Of a stretch of DNA of 64,000 nt, positions 1-8,482 are shown one piece after another (within the stretch, counting starts at the first letter, position 1; each line of letters starts with the position of its first letter). Made by a program: the position numbers and the translations under genes. The DNA is from Microbacterium stercoris (lineage in GTDB: Bacteria; Actinomycetota; Actinomycetes; Actinomycetales; Microbacteriaceae): assembly GCF_017592545.1 (NCBI RefSeq), contig NZ_JAGFOA010000001.1, positions 471,587 through 535,586 on the forward strand, read 5' to 3'. A model generated the notes under the pieces. The model worked only from the letters and a program-made list of their open reading frames with translations, was not told where the DNA came from and did no database searches.

Positions 1-79
1 CGCCGCCCCAGTACGCTGGGCTCCCCCTCTACCCCGCGGGAGGGCCGGCCGGCCCCCCCGCCCGCCCCTTCCGCGTTCC

Positions 80-85
80 TAGGAT
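80..85 (+). promoter_or_regulatory. Leaderless-type -10 hexamer TAGGAT before the Nudix gene
   Basis: TAGGAT is followed by six bases and then the GTG start at 92, so transcription would begin at or beside the start codon. The AGGA inside the hexamer could also be read as a ribosome binding site, but the spacing matches the many other hexamer-N6/7-start cases in this window. Bases 1-79 hold nothing I can support. Confidence 0.55.
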
Positions 86-91
86 CATCTG

Positions 92-571
92 GTGGCCACT
101 CCCGATTTCGTCCTGTCCCTGCGCGAGAAGATCGGCACGGATCCGCTCTGGCTGAGCGGGGTGACGGCGGTTGTGCTGCGCGACGGCGTCGACGGCCCCG
201 AGACGCTGCTCGTGCGCCGAGCCGACAACGGCCGCCTGACGCCCGTGACGGGCATCATCGACCCGGGCGAGGAGCCCGCCATCGCCGCCGAGCGCGAGGT
301 GCTCGAGGAGGCGGACGTCGTCGCGGTCGCCGCGGCGCTCGTGTGGGTGCACGCGCTGCGTCCGACGACGTACGCCAACGGCGACCAGGCGCAGTACCTC
401 GACCTGGTCTTCCGCTGCCGGTACGTCTCGGGAGAGCCGCGCCCGGCCGACGGCGAGAACAGCGAGGCGTTCTGGCGTCCGGTGTCGCGGCTCGACGACG
501 TGGATGAGGAGATGCGCGCGCGGATCGTCACCGCCGCCGGCGGATCCGACGTGGCGCGATTCGAACGATGA
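92..571 (+). CDS. Nudix hydrolase, MutT-like
   Basis: A 159-residue protein starting at GTG. It is a single Nudix domain: a beta strand with a GVTAVVLRDG start, then the Nudix box near residues 53-75 (G-IIDPG-E-EPAIAAE-REVLEEAD). The box glycine that normally follows REUxEE is Asp here, as in several actinobacterial members. The family hydrolyses nucleoside diphosphates linked to another moiety; the substrate cannot be told from sequence. It stands alone, 50 bases before azlC, each gene with its own putative -10. A housecleaning pyrophosphatase is the safest reading. Confidence 0.85.
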   Translation: MATPDFVLSLREKIGTDPLWLSGVTAVVLRDGVDGPETLLVRRADNGRLTPVTGIIDPGEEPAIAAEREVLEEADVVAVAAALVWVHALRPTTYANGDQAQYLDLVFRCRYVSGEPRPADGENSEAFWRPVSRLDDVDEEMRARIVTAAGGSDVARFER

Positions 572-609
572 TCGGCCGCCGCGACGCGCCCCGGCCGCTC
601 GCGCGCCGG

Positions 610-615
610 TAATCT
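610..615 (+). promoter_or_regulatory. Leaderless-type -10 hexamer TAATCT before azlC
   Basis: TAATCT, six bases, then the GTG start at 622. No Shine-Dalgarno sequence is visible, which supports leaderless transcription of the azlCD pair. Confidence 0.6.
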
Positions 616-621
616 CGACCG

Positions 622-1365
622 GTGACCTCCTCCCGCCCGCCCCTCGCAGAGGCGGACCGCAGCGCCTGGAAGCAGTCCTTCGCCGTAGCGATCCCGACGA
701 GCGCGTACGGCATCTCGTTCGGAGCGCTGTCGGTGCTCGCCGGGCTCGACCTCTGGCAGACGAGCGTGATGAGCCTGCTGATGTTCAGCGGAGGGTCGCA
801 GTTCGCGTTCATCGGCGTCATCGCCTCGGGCGGTCTCGCCGCTGCTCCCTCTGCCATCGCCTCCGCCGCCCTGCTCGGCGTGCGCAATGCGGCCTACTCG
901 GTGCGCATGAACCCGGTGGTCGGCCTGTCGTGGTGGCACCGGATCGCGGCGGCGCAGTTCACGATCGACGAGTCGACCGCGGTCGCGCTGGCGCACACCG
1001 AGACACGGGCGCGGCGCATCGGCTTCTGGGCGACGGGTCTGGCGATCTTCGTGGGATGGAACATCGCGACGGTCTTCGGGGGCATCCTCGGCGACGTGCT
1101 CGGTGATGTGCGGGCGTACGGCCTCGACGCCGCCGCGGCAGCCGCCTTCCTCGCGCTGCTGTGGCCGCGGCTGAAGTCGCGCCAGGCGATCGCGGTGGGC
1201 GCGGCGGCGGCCGTGGTGGCCGCCGCCCTCACTCCGCTGCTGATGCCCGGGCTGCCGGTGATGATCGCGGCCGTGGTCGCCGTGCTCGTGGGCTGGTTCA
1301 ACTGGCTCGGCCGGTCCGAACCGGCGACCTCCTCGCCGGGGGCGGCAGGGGAGGAGCTCCGATGA
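622..1365 (+). CDS. azlC: AzlC-family branched-chain amino acid exporter, large subunit
   Basis: A 247-residue integral membrane protein with several hydrophobic segments. The N-terminal part, with IPTSAYGISFGALSVLAGL and the LLMFSGGSQFAFIGV stretch, is typical of AzlC/YgaZ. These proteins pair with a small AzlD/YgaH subunit to export branched-chain amino acids (BrnFE in Corynebacterium). The azlD gene follows with an ATGA overlap, so the two are translationally coupled and probably form one complex in the cytoplasmic membrane. The GTG start at 622 is chosen because the protein aligns from there and a -10 hexamer sits six bases upstream. Confidence 0.88.
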   Translation: MTSSRPPLAEADRSAWKQSFAVAIPTSAYGISFGALSVLAGLDLWQTSVMSLLMFSGGSQFAFIGVIASGGLAAAPSAIASAALLGVRNAAYSVRMNPVVGLSWWHRIAAAQFTIDESTAVALAHTETRARRIGFWATGLAIFVGWNIATVFGGILGDVLGDVRAYGLDAAAAAAFLALLWPRLKSRQAIAVGAAAAVVAAALTPLLMPGLPVMIAAVVAVLVGWFNWLGRSEPATSSPGAAGEELR

Positions 1366-1676
1366 CGCTGTGGGGAGCGATCCTGCTCGCGGGGTGCATC
1401 GTGCTCGTGCTGAAGCTCGCCGGGTACCTCGTGCCGTCGGAATGGGTCGAGCGCCCGCGCCCGGCGCGCATCACCGACCTGCTGACGGTCGCGCTGCTCG
1501 CCTCGCTGGTGGCGGTGCAGGCTCTCGGATCCGGTCAGGCGCTGGTGGTCGACGCGCGGCTTCCCGCGGTGCTCGTGGCGGCCGTGCTGCTGTGGCTGCG
1601 GCAGTCCTTCCTGGTCGTGGTGGTCGCGGCGGCCGTCGTCGCGGCGCTCCTGCGACTGCTCGGCTGGGCCACGTAG
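1362..1676 (+). CDS. azlD: AzlD-family branched-chain amino acid transport subunit
   Basis: A 104-residue protein starting at the ATG that overlaps the azlC stop (ATGA). It has three to four hydrophobic helices separated by short basic loops and the VPSEWVERPRPARI loop that AzlD proteins carry after the first helix. A much longer reading of the same frame starts inside azlC, but that extension is Arg/Gly-rich and out of family. It is the partner of azlC, and the pair is a self-contained amino acid export system. Confidence 0.85.
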   Translation: MTLWGAILLAGCIVLVLKLAGYLVPSEWVERPRPARITDLLTVALLASLVAVQALGSGQALVVDARLPAVLVAAVLLWLRQSFLVVVVAAAVVAALLRLLGWAT

Positions 1677-1679
1677 CCT
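1674..1679 (+). promoter_or_regulatory. Leaderless-type -10 hexamer TAGCCT before the DUF6113-like gene
   Basis: TAGCCT overlaps the azlD TAG stop, and six bases separate it from the ATG at 1686. This suggests a separate transcript start for the downstream gene group ending in dapC. Confidence 0.55.
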
Positions 1680-1685
1680 GGATCC

Positions 1686-2114
1686 ATGAGCTGGCCGTCG
1701 CGCATCCTGATCCTCCTCCTCGCGCTCGTGACGGGAGCGATCTTCGGAGTCGCCGGCACGGTCGCCCACTCCTTCCTGTGGGGTGTGCTGCCGGTGGGCC
1801 TCATCCTGTCGCTGGTCGGATGCGCCGCGCTCCTCCTCGGTCTGCGGCTGCTGATTGCCGGACGTCTGCCGACGTGGGCGGCGGGCCTGGGCATGCTCGC
1901 GGCGGTGCTGATCTTCTCGGGCAAGGGGCCGGGCGGATCGGTCGTGGTGCCGCAGGCAGCGGAGGGAGCCGTGCCCTGGGGCCTGATCTGGACGTACGCG
2001 GTGACGGGTGTCGTGCTCCTGGTCGGAGCCTGGCCCGACCTCTCGCGCCTGCGGCCGCCGACGGCCGCCACGACGGCGGACGACGGCTCCGAGGCGCGTA
2101 GACTCGACACGTGA
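1686..2114 (+). CDS. DUF6113-like small membrane protein
   Basis: A 142-residue protein with four hydrophobic segments (about residues 5-25, 31-51, 57-75 and 95-115) and a short polar tail. There are no catalytic motifs. Proteins of this type sit directly before the 7Fe ferredoxin and dapC genes in many actinobacteria, and the GTGA overlap with fdxA here fits that conserved arrangement. The DUF6113 assignment rests on context and topology, so it is moderately sure. No function is known. Confidence 0.7.
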   Translation: MSWPSRILILLLALVTGAIFGVAGTVAHSFLWGVLPVGLILSLVGCAALLLGLRLLIAGRLPTWAAGLGMLAAVLIFSGKGPGGSVVVPQAAEGAVPWGLIWTYAVTGVVLLVGAWPDLSRLRPPTAATTADDGSEARRLDT

Positions 2115-2437
2115 CTTATGTGATCGCCCTGCCGTGTGTGGACGTCAAGGATCGCGCGTGCATCGACGAGTGCCCCGTGGACTGCATCTACGAGGGTGAG
2201 CGCAGCCTCTACATCCACCCGGACGAGTGCGTCGACTGCGGTGCGTGCGAGCCGGTGTGCCCCGTCGAGGCCATCTACTACGAGGACGACCTGCCCGACG
2301 AGTGGCAGGACTATTACAAGGCCAACGTCGAGTTCTTCGACGAGATCGGCTCCCCGGGTGGCGCCGCCAAGACCGGCGTGATCCCCAAGGACCACCCGAT
2401 CATCGCCGCCCTGCCCCCTCAGGGCGAGGGCCACTGA
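2111..2437 (+). CDS. fdxA: 7Fe ferredoxin ([3Fe-4S][4Fe-4S])
   Basis: A 108-residue acidic ferredoxin starting at a GTG that overlaps the previous stop. The N-terminal cluster segment has Cys9, 17, 21 and 25; the second has the C-x2-C-x2-C-x3-CP pattern at Cys40, 43, 46 and 50. This is the Azotobacter-type bacterial ferredoxin with a C-terminal tail (FdxA/FdxC of actinobacteria). It carries electrons in the cytoplasm; the partner enzymes are not shown by the sequence. Its position directly before dapC is conserved in actinobacteria as I recall them. Confidence 0.95.
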   Translation: MTYVIALPCVDVKDRACIDECPVDCIYEGERSLYIHPDECVDCGACEPVCPVEAIYYEDDLPDEWQDYYKANVEFFDEIGSPGGAAKTGVIPKDHPIIAALPPQGEGH

Positions 2438-2441
2438 TCCG

Positions 2442-3551
2442 GTGAGCGTCCGCGACCTCGCCGACTATCCCTGGGACGCCGTCGCACCTTTCGCCGAACG
2501 CGCGCGGGCTCACGCCGACGGTCTCGTCGATCTCTCGATCGGCTCTCCCGTCGATCCGACGCCCGAGGTCGTGCGCCGTGCGCTGGCGGAGGCCACCGAT
2601 GCCCACGCCTACCCGGCCACCATCGGCACACCGCAGCTGCGGGAGGCGATCGGCGCGTGGTTCGATCGCCGCCGCGGAGTTCCGGGCCTGGAGCCCCGCA
2701 ACGTGCTGCCGACGATCGGCTCCAAGGAGCTGGTGGCGCTGCTGCCGACGCTTCTCGGGCTGGGCGAGGGCGACATCGTTGTGCACCCGCGTGCCGCGTA
2801 CCCGACCTACGCGGTCGGCGCCGTCGTGGCGGGCGCGACCGCGTTCGCATCCGACGACCCCGCCGAATGGCCGGAGGGCACAAAGCTCATCTGGGTGAAC
2901 TCGCCCGGCAACCCCGACGGCCGCGTCTGGACCGTCGACGAACTGCGCGCTGCGGTCGAACGCGCGCGCGAGCTAGGCGCCGTGATCGCCGGTGACGAGT
3001 GCTATGCGGAACTCGGCTGGGACGCTCCGTGGGACGTCGAGCCCGTGCCGAGCATCCTCGACCCGCGCGTGATCGGCGACAGCCGGGCGAACGTGCTGGC
3101 GGTCTACTCGCTCAGCAAGCAGTCCAACCTCGCCGGCTACCGCGCCGCGTTCCTGGCCGGCTGCGCGAAGATCGTCGGCGAGCTGACCACGGCGCGCAAG
3201 CACCTGGGGCTGATGCCGCCCGCGCCCGTGCAGCACGCGATGGCGGTGGCCCTCGGCGACGACGCGCACGTGCAGCACCAGAAGCAGCTCTACCGCGCGC
3301 GGCGCGACATCCTGAAGCCCGCGGTCGAGGCAGCCGGCTTCACGGTCGACCGCAGCGAAGCGGGTCTGTACCTCTGGATCACCGAGGGGCGCGACGCGTG
3401 GCAGACGATGGAGCGCCTGGCCGGGCTGGGCATCCTCGCGGGGCCCGGCGTCTTCTATGGCGACTTCTTCCCGCAGCACGTGCGTCTCTCGCTCACTGCG
3501 AGCGACGAGCGCGTCGCGGCGGCCGCCGCGCGGCTGCGCGCGTCGGTCTGA
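2442..3551 (+). CDS. dapC: Succinyldiaminopimelate transaminase
   Basis: A 369-residue fold-type I PLP aminotransferase starting at GTG four bases after fdxA. Visible signatures are the N-terminal YPWDAVAPF segment typical of actinobacterial DapC, the substrate-binding NSPGNPDGRV loop, the GDECYAELGW Asp region, and the PLP lysine in YSLSKQSNLAGYR. It converts N-succinyl-2-amino-6-ketopimelate and glutamate to N-succinyl-LL-diaminopimelate. dapD and dapE lie 1.5-3.5 kb downstream, so three of the succinylase-branch steps are in this window. Actinobacterial naming varies (dapC or argD-like); context favours dapC. Confidence 0.9.
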   Translation: MSVRDLADYPWDAVAPFAERARAHADGLVDLSIGSPVDPTPEVVRRALAEATDAHAYPATIGTPQLREAIGAWFDRRRGVPGLEPRNVLPTIGSKELVALLPTLLGLGEGDIVVHPRAAYPTYAVGAVVAGATAFASDDPAEWPEGTKLIWVNSPGNPDGRVWTVDELRAAVERARELGAVIAGDECYAELGWDAPWDVEPVPSILDPRVIGDSRANVLAVYSLSKQSNLAGYRAAFLAGCAKIVGELTTARKHLGLMPPAPVQHAMAVALGDDAHVQHQKQLYRARRDILKPAVEAAGFTVDRSEAGLYLWITEGRDAWQTMERLAGLGILAGPGVFYGDFFPQHVRLSLTASDERVAAAAARLRASV

Positions 3552-3617
3552 TCCGGATCCGTCCTGATTCCGGGTCGGACTGGACGATCCGTCAACGGAT
3601 CGCCCCCGAGTTGGTCG

Positions 3618-3650
3618 CTTGTCACAGGTGACCTGCGGGACAAGTAGGCT
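3618..3650 (+). promoter_or_regulatory. gltA promoter with nested inverted repeats
   Basis: Outer arms CTTGTC (3618-3623) and GACAAG (3639-3644) flank an inner perfect palindrome CAGGTGACCTG (3625-3635). A -10-like TAGGCT (3645-3650) follows at once, and the gltA GTG is 87 bases further with an AAGGAGG-type ribosome binding site. The dyad sits where a repressor or activator of the citrate synthase gene would bind; the regulator is unknown. Confidence 0.45.
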
Positions 3651-3736
3651 GTACGAGGTGGGCACGGCATACCGGTGCGCCATCGACTCCCCCTGAATGC
3701 GACGAGAAATCGCAACAGACATCGCAAGGAGGCGCC

Positions 3737-5035
3737 GTGAGCGACGCGGGAAACCTGCCCGAGAAGGCCACTCTCACGATCGGCGACAAGACCGCCGAGT
3801 TCCCTGTACTGCCGGCCACGAGCGGCCTGCCGAGCATCGACGTGTCGACGCTGACGCGACAGACGGGCTTCACCGCCCTCGACTACGGCTTCGTGAACAC
3901 CGCGGCCACGCGCTCGGACATCACGTACATCGATGGTGACCAGGGCATCCTGCGCTACCGCGGGTATCCGATCGAGCACCTCGCCACGCACTCGAGCTAC
4001 CTCGAGGTCGCCTGGCTGCTCATCTACGGCGAGCTGCCGACCGCGGATCAGCTGGCGGAGTTCGACGACAAGATCCGTCACCACACGCTGCTGCACGAGG
4101 ACCTGAAGGATCGCTTCTTCACGGCCCTCCCGCACACCGCTCACCCGATGGCGGTGCTCTCATCCGGCGTCTCGGCGCTGTCGACCTACTACGAGAACCA
4201 GTCCGACCCGGCCAACCCTGAGCACGTCGAGCTCAACATGATCCGCCTGCTCGCGAAGCTGCCGGTCATCGCGGCCTACGCGCACAAGAAGAGCATCGGC
4301 CAGTCGTTCCTGTACCCGGACAACTCGCTCAGCTTCGTCGACAACTTCCTCAAGCTGAACTTCGGCGTGCGCAGCGAGGAATACGAGGTCAACCCCGTGA
4401 TGTCTCGTGCGCTGGAGCGCCTGCTCATCCTGCACGAGGACCACGAGCAGAACGCGTCGACGTCGACCGTGCGCCTTGTCGGCTCGACCGGCGCCGACCA
4501 GTTCGCGTCGGTCTCCGCGGGAATCCACGCGCTGTCGGGCCCGCTGCACGGCGGCGCCAACGAGGCCGTGCTCACGATGCTCGCCCAGATCCAGGAGTCG
4601 GGCCAGGGCGTGAAGCGCTTCGTCGAGAAGGTCAAGAACAAGGAAGACGGCGTGAAGCTCATGGGCTTCGGGCACCGCGTCTACAAGAACTACGACCCGC
4701 GCGCGAAGCTCGTCAAGCAGTCGGCTGACGAGGTGCTCGAGCAGCTCGGTGTGCACGACCCGCTGCTCGACCTCGCCAAGGAGCTCGAGGCGATCGCGCT
4801 CGAGGACGACTACTTCAAGGAGCGTCGCCTCTACCCGAACGTCGATTTCTACACCGGCGTCATCTACAAGGCGATGGGCTTCCCCACGCGCATGTTCACG
4901 GTGCTGTTCGCGATGGGTCGTCTTCCCGGATGGCTCGCCCACTGGCGCGAGCTGCAGCTCGACCCCAAGACGAAGATCGGCCGCCCGCAGCAGCTGTTCA
5001 CCGGCTCGCCCGAGCGCCCCTACCCGGGCGTCTGA
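3737..5035 (+). CDS. gltA: Citrate synthase
   Basis: A 432-residue type II-like citrate synthase condensing oxaloacetate and acetyl-CoA, the entry step of the TCA cycle. Catalytic regions are visible: His in LHGGANEAV, His in FGHRVYKNYDPRAK and Asp in YPNVDFYTG. The N-terminal beta-rich segment (LTIGDKTAEFPVLPA) is the usual Gram-negative/actinobacterial extension. The GTG start at 3737 has a strong AAGGAGG site eight bases upstream. The transcript ends at a 20-bp-stem terminator shared with the convergent dapD. Confidence 0.96.
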   Translation: MSDAGNLPEKATLTIGDKTAEFPVLPATSGLPSIDVSTLTRQTGFTALDYGFVNTAATRSDITYIDGDQGILRYRGYPIEHLATHSSYLEVAWLLIYGELPTADQLAEFDDKIRHHTLLHEDLKDRFFTALPHTAHPMAVLSSGVSALSTYYENQSDPANPEHVELNMIRLLAKLPVIAAYAHKKSIGQSFLYPDNSLSFVDNFLKLNFGVRSEEYEVNPVMSRALERLLILHEDHEQNASTSTVRLVGSTGADQFASVSAGIHALSGPLHGGANEAVLTMLAQIQESGQGVKRFVEKVKNKEDGVKLMGFGHRVYKNYDPRAKLVKQSADEVLEQLGVHDPLLDLAKELEAIALEDDYFKERRLYPNVDFYTGVIYKAMGFPTRMFTVLFAMGRLPGWLAHWRELQLDPKTKIGRPQQLFTGSPERPYPGV

Positions 5036-5055
5036 ACCGGCGCGCACGGCTCCGC

Positions 5056-5098
5056 ACGAAGAAGGCCGCGACCCCCGAGGGGTCGCGGCCTTCTTCGT
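5056..5098. terminator. Bidirectional terminator between gltA and dapD
   Basis: A perfect 20-bp stem (5056-5075 with 5079-5098) with a three-base loop. Each arm ends in an AAGAAGG or CCTTCTT run. It lies between the gltA stop (5035) and the convergent dapD stop (5110), so it can serve both. Confidence 0.85.
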
Positions 5099-5109
5099 CG
5101 TGTGCGGGC

Positions 5110-6057
5110 CTATGCGTGAAGCGCGGCGTTCAGCGTGACGCCGACGCCCTTGCGCCGACGCGCCTCGATGGCGCCGGTGAGCGAATTCCGCAGGTACAGC
5201 AGGCCGCTCGAACCGGACAGCTGGGCACCCTTGGCGATGCGCGGCGATCCGTCCTCGCCCGGCTCCTCGTCTACGAGGATCACCTTGGTGCCGGCCGTGA
5301 GATAAAGGCCCGCCTCGACGACGCAGTCGTCGCCGATCGAGATGCCCACACCCGCGTTCGCGCCGAGCAGCGAGCGAGCACCGAACGAGACACGGTGCTT
5401 GCCGCCGCCGGACAGCGTGCCCATGATCGATGCGCCGCCGCCGATGTCCGAGCCGTCGCCGATGACCACACCCTGCGAGACGCGGCCCTCGATCATCGAG
5501 CTGCCGAGCGTTCCGGCGTTGAAGTTGACGAACCCCTCGTGCATCACGGTCGTGCCGGGGGAGAGGTACGCACCCAGGCGCACGCGAGAGGCATCGGCGA
5601 TGCGCACGCCTTCGGGCGCGACGTAGTCGGTGAGGCGCGGGAACTTGTCGAGCGAGACGATCTGGATGCCGTCCCGCTGCAGGAAGGGACGCAGACGGAT
5701 CGCATCGGCGGGGTGCATGGGGCCGGCATTCGTCCACGCGACGTTCGGCAGGTGGGCGAAGACGCCGTCCAGGTTGAGCTCGTTCGGCTTCACGAGGCGG
5801 TGCGACAGCGCGTGCAGACGCAGATAGACATCGGAGGTCGACGCGGGCGCGACATCGAGGTCGATCTCGAGCGTGATGACCTCGATCGACACATTGCGGC
5901 GATCGTCGGGGGCGGCGAAGCGGTCGAGGCTCTCGACCTCGTCCGCGAGATTCTCGGACCGCCCGGTGCGCGGGGCGGGGAACCAGGTGTCCAGCACGGT
6001 TCCGTCCGCCGCGATCGTCGCAAGTCCGACACCGGCAATCCAACGCTCATCCGTCAT
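5110..6057 (-). CDS. dapD: 2,3,4,5-tetrahydropyridine-2,6-dicarboxylate N-succinyltransferase
   Basis: A 315-residue left-handed beta-helix acyltransferase of the actinobacterial DapD type (longer N-terminal domain than the E. coli enzyme). The N-terminal domain runs to about residue 165. The hexapeptide-repeat helix follows (MHEGFVNFNAGTLGSSMIEG, then VVIGDGSDIGGGASIMG and later turns). It succinylates tetrahydrodipicolinate with succinyl-CoA, committing it to the succinylase branch. It is divergent from dapE with 56 bases between the starts, each preceded by a -10 hexamer. ATG at 6057 is supported by TAGGCT-N6. Confidence 0.95.
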   Translation of the reverse strand: MTDERWIAGVGLATIAADGTVLDTWFPAPRTGRSENLADEVESLDRFAAPDDRRNVSIEVITLEIDLDVAPASTSDVYLRLHALSHRLVKPNELNLDGVFAHLPNVAWTNAGPMHPADAIRLRPFLQRDGIQIVSLDKFPRLTDYVAPEGVRIADASRVRLGAYLSPGTTVMHEGFVNFNAGTLGSSMIEGRVSQGVVIGDGSDIGGGASIMGTLSGGGKHRVSFGARSLLGANAGVGISIGDDCVVEAGLYLTAGTKVILVDEEPGEDGSPRIAKGAQLSGSSGLLYLRNSLTGAIEARRRKGVGVTLNAALHA

Positions 6058-6063
6058 GGATCC

Positions 6064-6069
6064 AGCCTA
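6064..6069 (-). promoter_or_regulatory. Leaderless-type -10 hexamer TAGGCT before dapD
   Basis: On the minus strand TAGGCT is followed by GGATCC and then the dapD ATG at 6057. It lies about 30 bases from the matching element of the divergent dapE. Confidence 0.65.
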
Positions 6070-6100
6070 CCGAGTGGGATCGCGCACGCCCCTCCCGTCT

Positions 6101-6106
6101 TAGGCT
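6101..6106 (+). promoter_or_regulatory. Leaderless-type -10 hexamer TAGGCT before dapE
   Basis: TAGGCT, seven bases (GGGGGCT), then ATG at 6114. It is the same hexamer as in the divergent dapD promoter, which would let one RNA polymerase form control both genes. Confidence 0.65.
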
Positions 6107-6113
6107 GGGGGCT

Positions 6114-7190
6114 ATGCCTCTGGACCTGACGGCGTCTTCGCCGGACATCACGCGCGCGATCTGCGACGTCCCCAGCGAGTCGGATCAGGAGACCGCTCTG
6201 GCGGACCTGGTCGAGCAGGCGATCGGAGCGCTCCCGCACCTCGAGGTGCACCGGGATGGCGACACGATCGTCGCCCGCACCCACCTCGGGCGCGCGCAGC
6301 GCGTGGTGATCGCCGGACACATCGACACGGTGCCGATCAACGCGAACGTCCCCACCCGCGACATCGAGATCGACGGGCAGTCCTACATCTGGGGCCGGGG
6401 AACCGTCGACATGAAGGCGGGCGTGGCGGTGCAGCTCAAACTCGCGGCCGAACTCGTCGAACCCGCGGTCGACATCACCTGGCTCTGGTACGACCACGAG
6501 GAGGTCGCCGCCGAGCTGAGTGGTCTCACCCGCCTCGCGGCGAACCGCCCCGACCTGTTCGAGGGCGACTTCGCGATCCTCGGCGAGCCCACCGCAGGCA
6601 TCGTCGAAGGCGGCTGCAACGGGACGCTGCGCGCCATCGTCCGCACGAAGGGGGTGCGGGCCCACAGCGCTCGCTCGTGGATCGGGGAGAACGCCATCCA
6701 TGCCGCCGCCCCGATTCTCGCTCGCCTGGCCGAGTACCGCCCCCGCACGATCTCCGTCGACGGCCTCGACTACCGCGAGGGCCTCAACGCCGTGCGCGTC
6801 ACCGGAGGCGTCGCGGGCAACGTCATCCCCGACCTGTGCGAGGTCGAGGTGAACTTCCGTTTCGCCCCGAGTCGCTCCGAGGAGGAGGCCGTCGCTCACG
6901 TGCGCAGTGTGCTGCAGGGTTTCGACGTCGAGATCACGGATCTCTCGGGCGGCGCGCGTCCGGGACTCGACGCCCCGCTCGCGCAGGACTTCGTGCGTGC
7001 CGTGGGCGGCACCCCGAAGCCGAAGTACGGCTGGACCGACGTCGCCCGGTTCTCGAAGCTCGGGGTGCCCGCGGTCAACTACGGCCCCGGCGATGCCCTG
7101 CTCGCGCACCACGACGAGGAGCGCGTGCTCGTGTCGCAGATCGAGGAGGTCGAGCGGGGGCTCCGGGCGTGGCTCATGACGTCGGCCTGA
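6114..7190 (+). CDS. dapE: Succinyl-diaminopimelate desuccinylase
   Basis: A 358-residue M20-family di-zinc hydrolase. Metal and catalytic residues are visible: His in VVIAGHIDTVP, Asp in GRGTVDMKAG, the Glu pair in WYDHEEV, and Glu in ILGEPTAG. The dimerisation domain follows (GVRAHSARSW start), and a C-terminal His (LLAHHDEERV). It releases succinate from N-succinyl-LL-DAP to give LL-diaminopimelate. It is divergent from dapD. Its 3' end overlaps the next reading frame by 22 bases. Confidence 0.95.
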   Translation: MPLDLTASSPDITRAICDVPSESDQETALADLVEQAIGALPHLEVHRDGDTIVARTHLGRAQRVVIAGHIDTVPINANVPTRDIEIDGQSYIWGRGTVDMKAGVAVQLKLAAELVEPAVDITWLWYDHEEVAAELSGLTRLAANRPDLFEGDFAILGEPTAGIVEGGCNGTLRAIVRTKGVRAHSARSWIGENAIHAAAPILARLAEYRPRTISVDGLDYREGLNAVRVTGGVAGNVIPDLCEVEVNFRFAPSRSEEEAVAHVRSVLQGFDVEITDLSGGARPGLDAPLAQDFVRAVGGTPKPKYGWTDVARFSKLGVPAVNYGPGDALLAHHDEERVLVSQIEEVERGLRAWLMTSA

Positions 7191-8383
7191 CGACGCTCTC
7201 CCGGTTCCGCGCCGTGTGGCGCGGGTGGCCCGCCGTCGCGCGCATCGCGGTGATCTACGTGATGTCGCGCCTGGTGACGACGGCGCTGATGCTCCAGGTC
7301 GCGGCCGCGGCGCCGTCCACCTCGCGCTTCGGGCCGAATCCCTCGCTCGGCGACTTCGTGCTCGGATGGGACGCGCAGTGGTACTGGACCGTCGCCGTCT
7401 TCGGCTATCCCTCCGCGCTGCCGCGCGACGACGCCGGCACTGTGGCGGAGAACGCGTGGGCGTTTATGCCCGTCTACGCGCACCTGTCCAACGCCGTCGG
7501 GCTCGGCGTGTGGGGTACGGGGGCGCTGGTGGTCTCGCTCGTCGCAGGGTTCGTCGCATGTCTCGGCCTGCATGGGCTGCTGCGTCGGCGTCTCGACGAC
7601 GACGCGGCGATGTGGTCCGTCGCGCTGTTCGCTTCCGCACCGCTGGCCGCTCTGTTCCAGGTCGGCTACGCGGAGGCCCTCTTCCTCGCGTTCCTGATGC
7701 TCGCGCTGTGGGCGCTGGCCGCGCGGCGCTGGTGGTGGCTGTACGCGCTGGTGCCGCTGATGGGATACACGCGCCCCGGGATCCTGGCTTTCGCCCTGAT
7801 GCTCGGACTCTACGGCCTGGTGCGGTGGTTCCGACGGCGGTCGGATGTGCTGTCCTCGTCGGAGATCGTGCACATCCTCGCCCTCGGCGCGCTGGCCGTT
7901 GCGGTCGGGTTCTCCTGGCAGATCATCGCCGGCATCGTCACCGGCGTGCCGGATGCCTACCTCCAGACGGAGCTCGCGTGGCGTCGCGGGTGGCTCCCGG
8001 GCACGGAGGGCTTCGTCCCCTTTGAAGGATGGCTGGGCGCCGCCCCGCTCTGGTTCTCGCTGTGGGGCCTGCCGGCATGGACCGGGTACGTCGGTCTGGC
8101 GCTCATCGTGGGTCTTGCGGCCTGGGGTCTGCTCGCGCGGCGCGTGCGGGCCCTCGGTCCGGAAGTGCAGCTGTGGTCGATCAGCTACGTGGTGTATCTC
8201 CTGGCCGTCTTCTTCCCGCAGTCGAGCACCTTCCGCCTGCTCGTGCCGCTCTCGCCGCTGTGGGGCGCCGCGCCGCGATCGCGCTGGGGGCGCATCGTCG
8301 CCCTGCTCCTGTGCGTGCTGGGGCAGTGGGTGTGGATCGCCGCCATGTACGGACACGGGAATACGTTCTGGCAGATTCCGTGA
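7169..8383 (+). CDS. GPI18-like integral membrane mannosyltransferase
   Basis: A polytopic membrane protein of about 404 residues with some eight or more hydrophobic segments. The early loop GWDAQWYWTVAVFGYP followed by AFMPVYAHLSNAVG matches the D-x-WY and FxPxYP pattern of the GPI mannosyltransferase II (PIG-V/GPI18) family, which in actinobacteria is predicted to use polyprenyl-phosphate sugars. The GTG at 7169 lies inside the dapE 3' end with GAGCGGGGG upstream; a GTG at 7214 is an alternative. It is probably co-transcribed with dapE. The sugar donor and acceptor are unknown. Confidence 0.65.
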   Translation: MAHDVGLTTLSRFRAVWRGWPAVARIAVIYVMSRLVTTALMLQVAAAAPSTSRFGPNPSLGDFVLGWDAQWYWTVAVFGYPSALPRDDAGTVAENAWAFMPVYAHLSNAVGLGVWGTGALVVSLVAGFVACLGLHGLLRRRLDDDAAMWSVALFASAPLAALFQVGYAEALFLAFLMLALWALAARRWWWLYALVPLMGYTRPGILAFALMLGLYGLVRWFRRRSDVLSSSEIVHILALGALAVAVGFSWQIIAGIVTGVPDAYLQTELAWRRGWLPGTEGFVPFEGWLGAAPLWFSLWGLPAWTGYVGLALIVGLAAWGLLARRVRALGPEVQLWSISYVVYLLAVFFPQSSTFRLLVPLSPLWGAAPRSRWGRIVALLLCVLGQWVWIAAMYGHGNTFWQIP

Positions 8384-8482
8384 TCTCCTGGCATATCACG
8401 TCATTCGGCGCACCCGGAGTGAGCCATTTGCGCCGTGACCGGTAAACTTGCGTCGGGAGACCACGACGAAAGGAAGCCGAAC

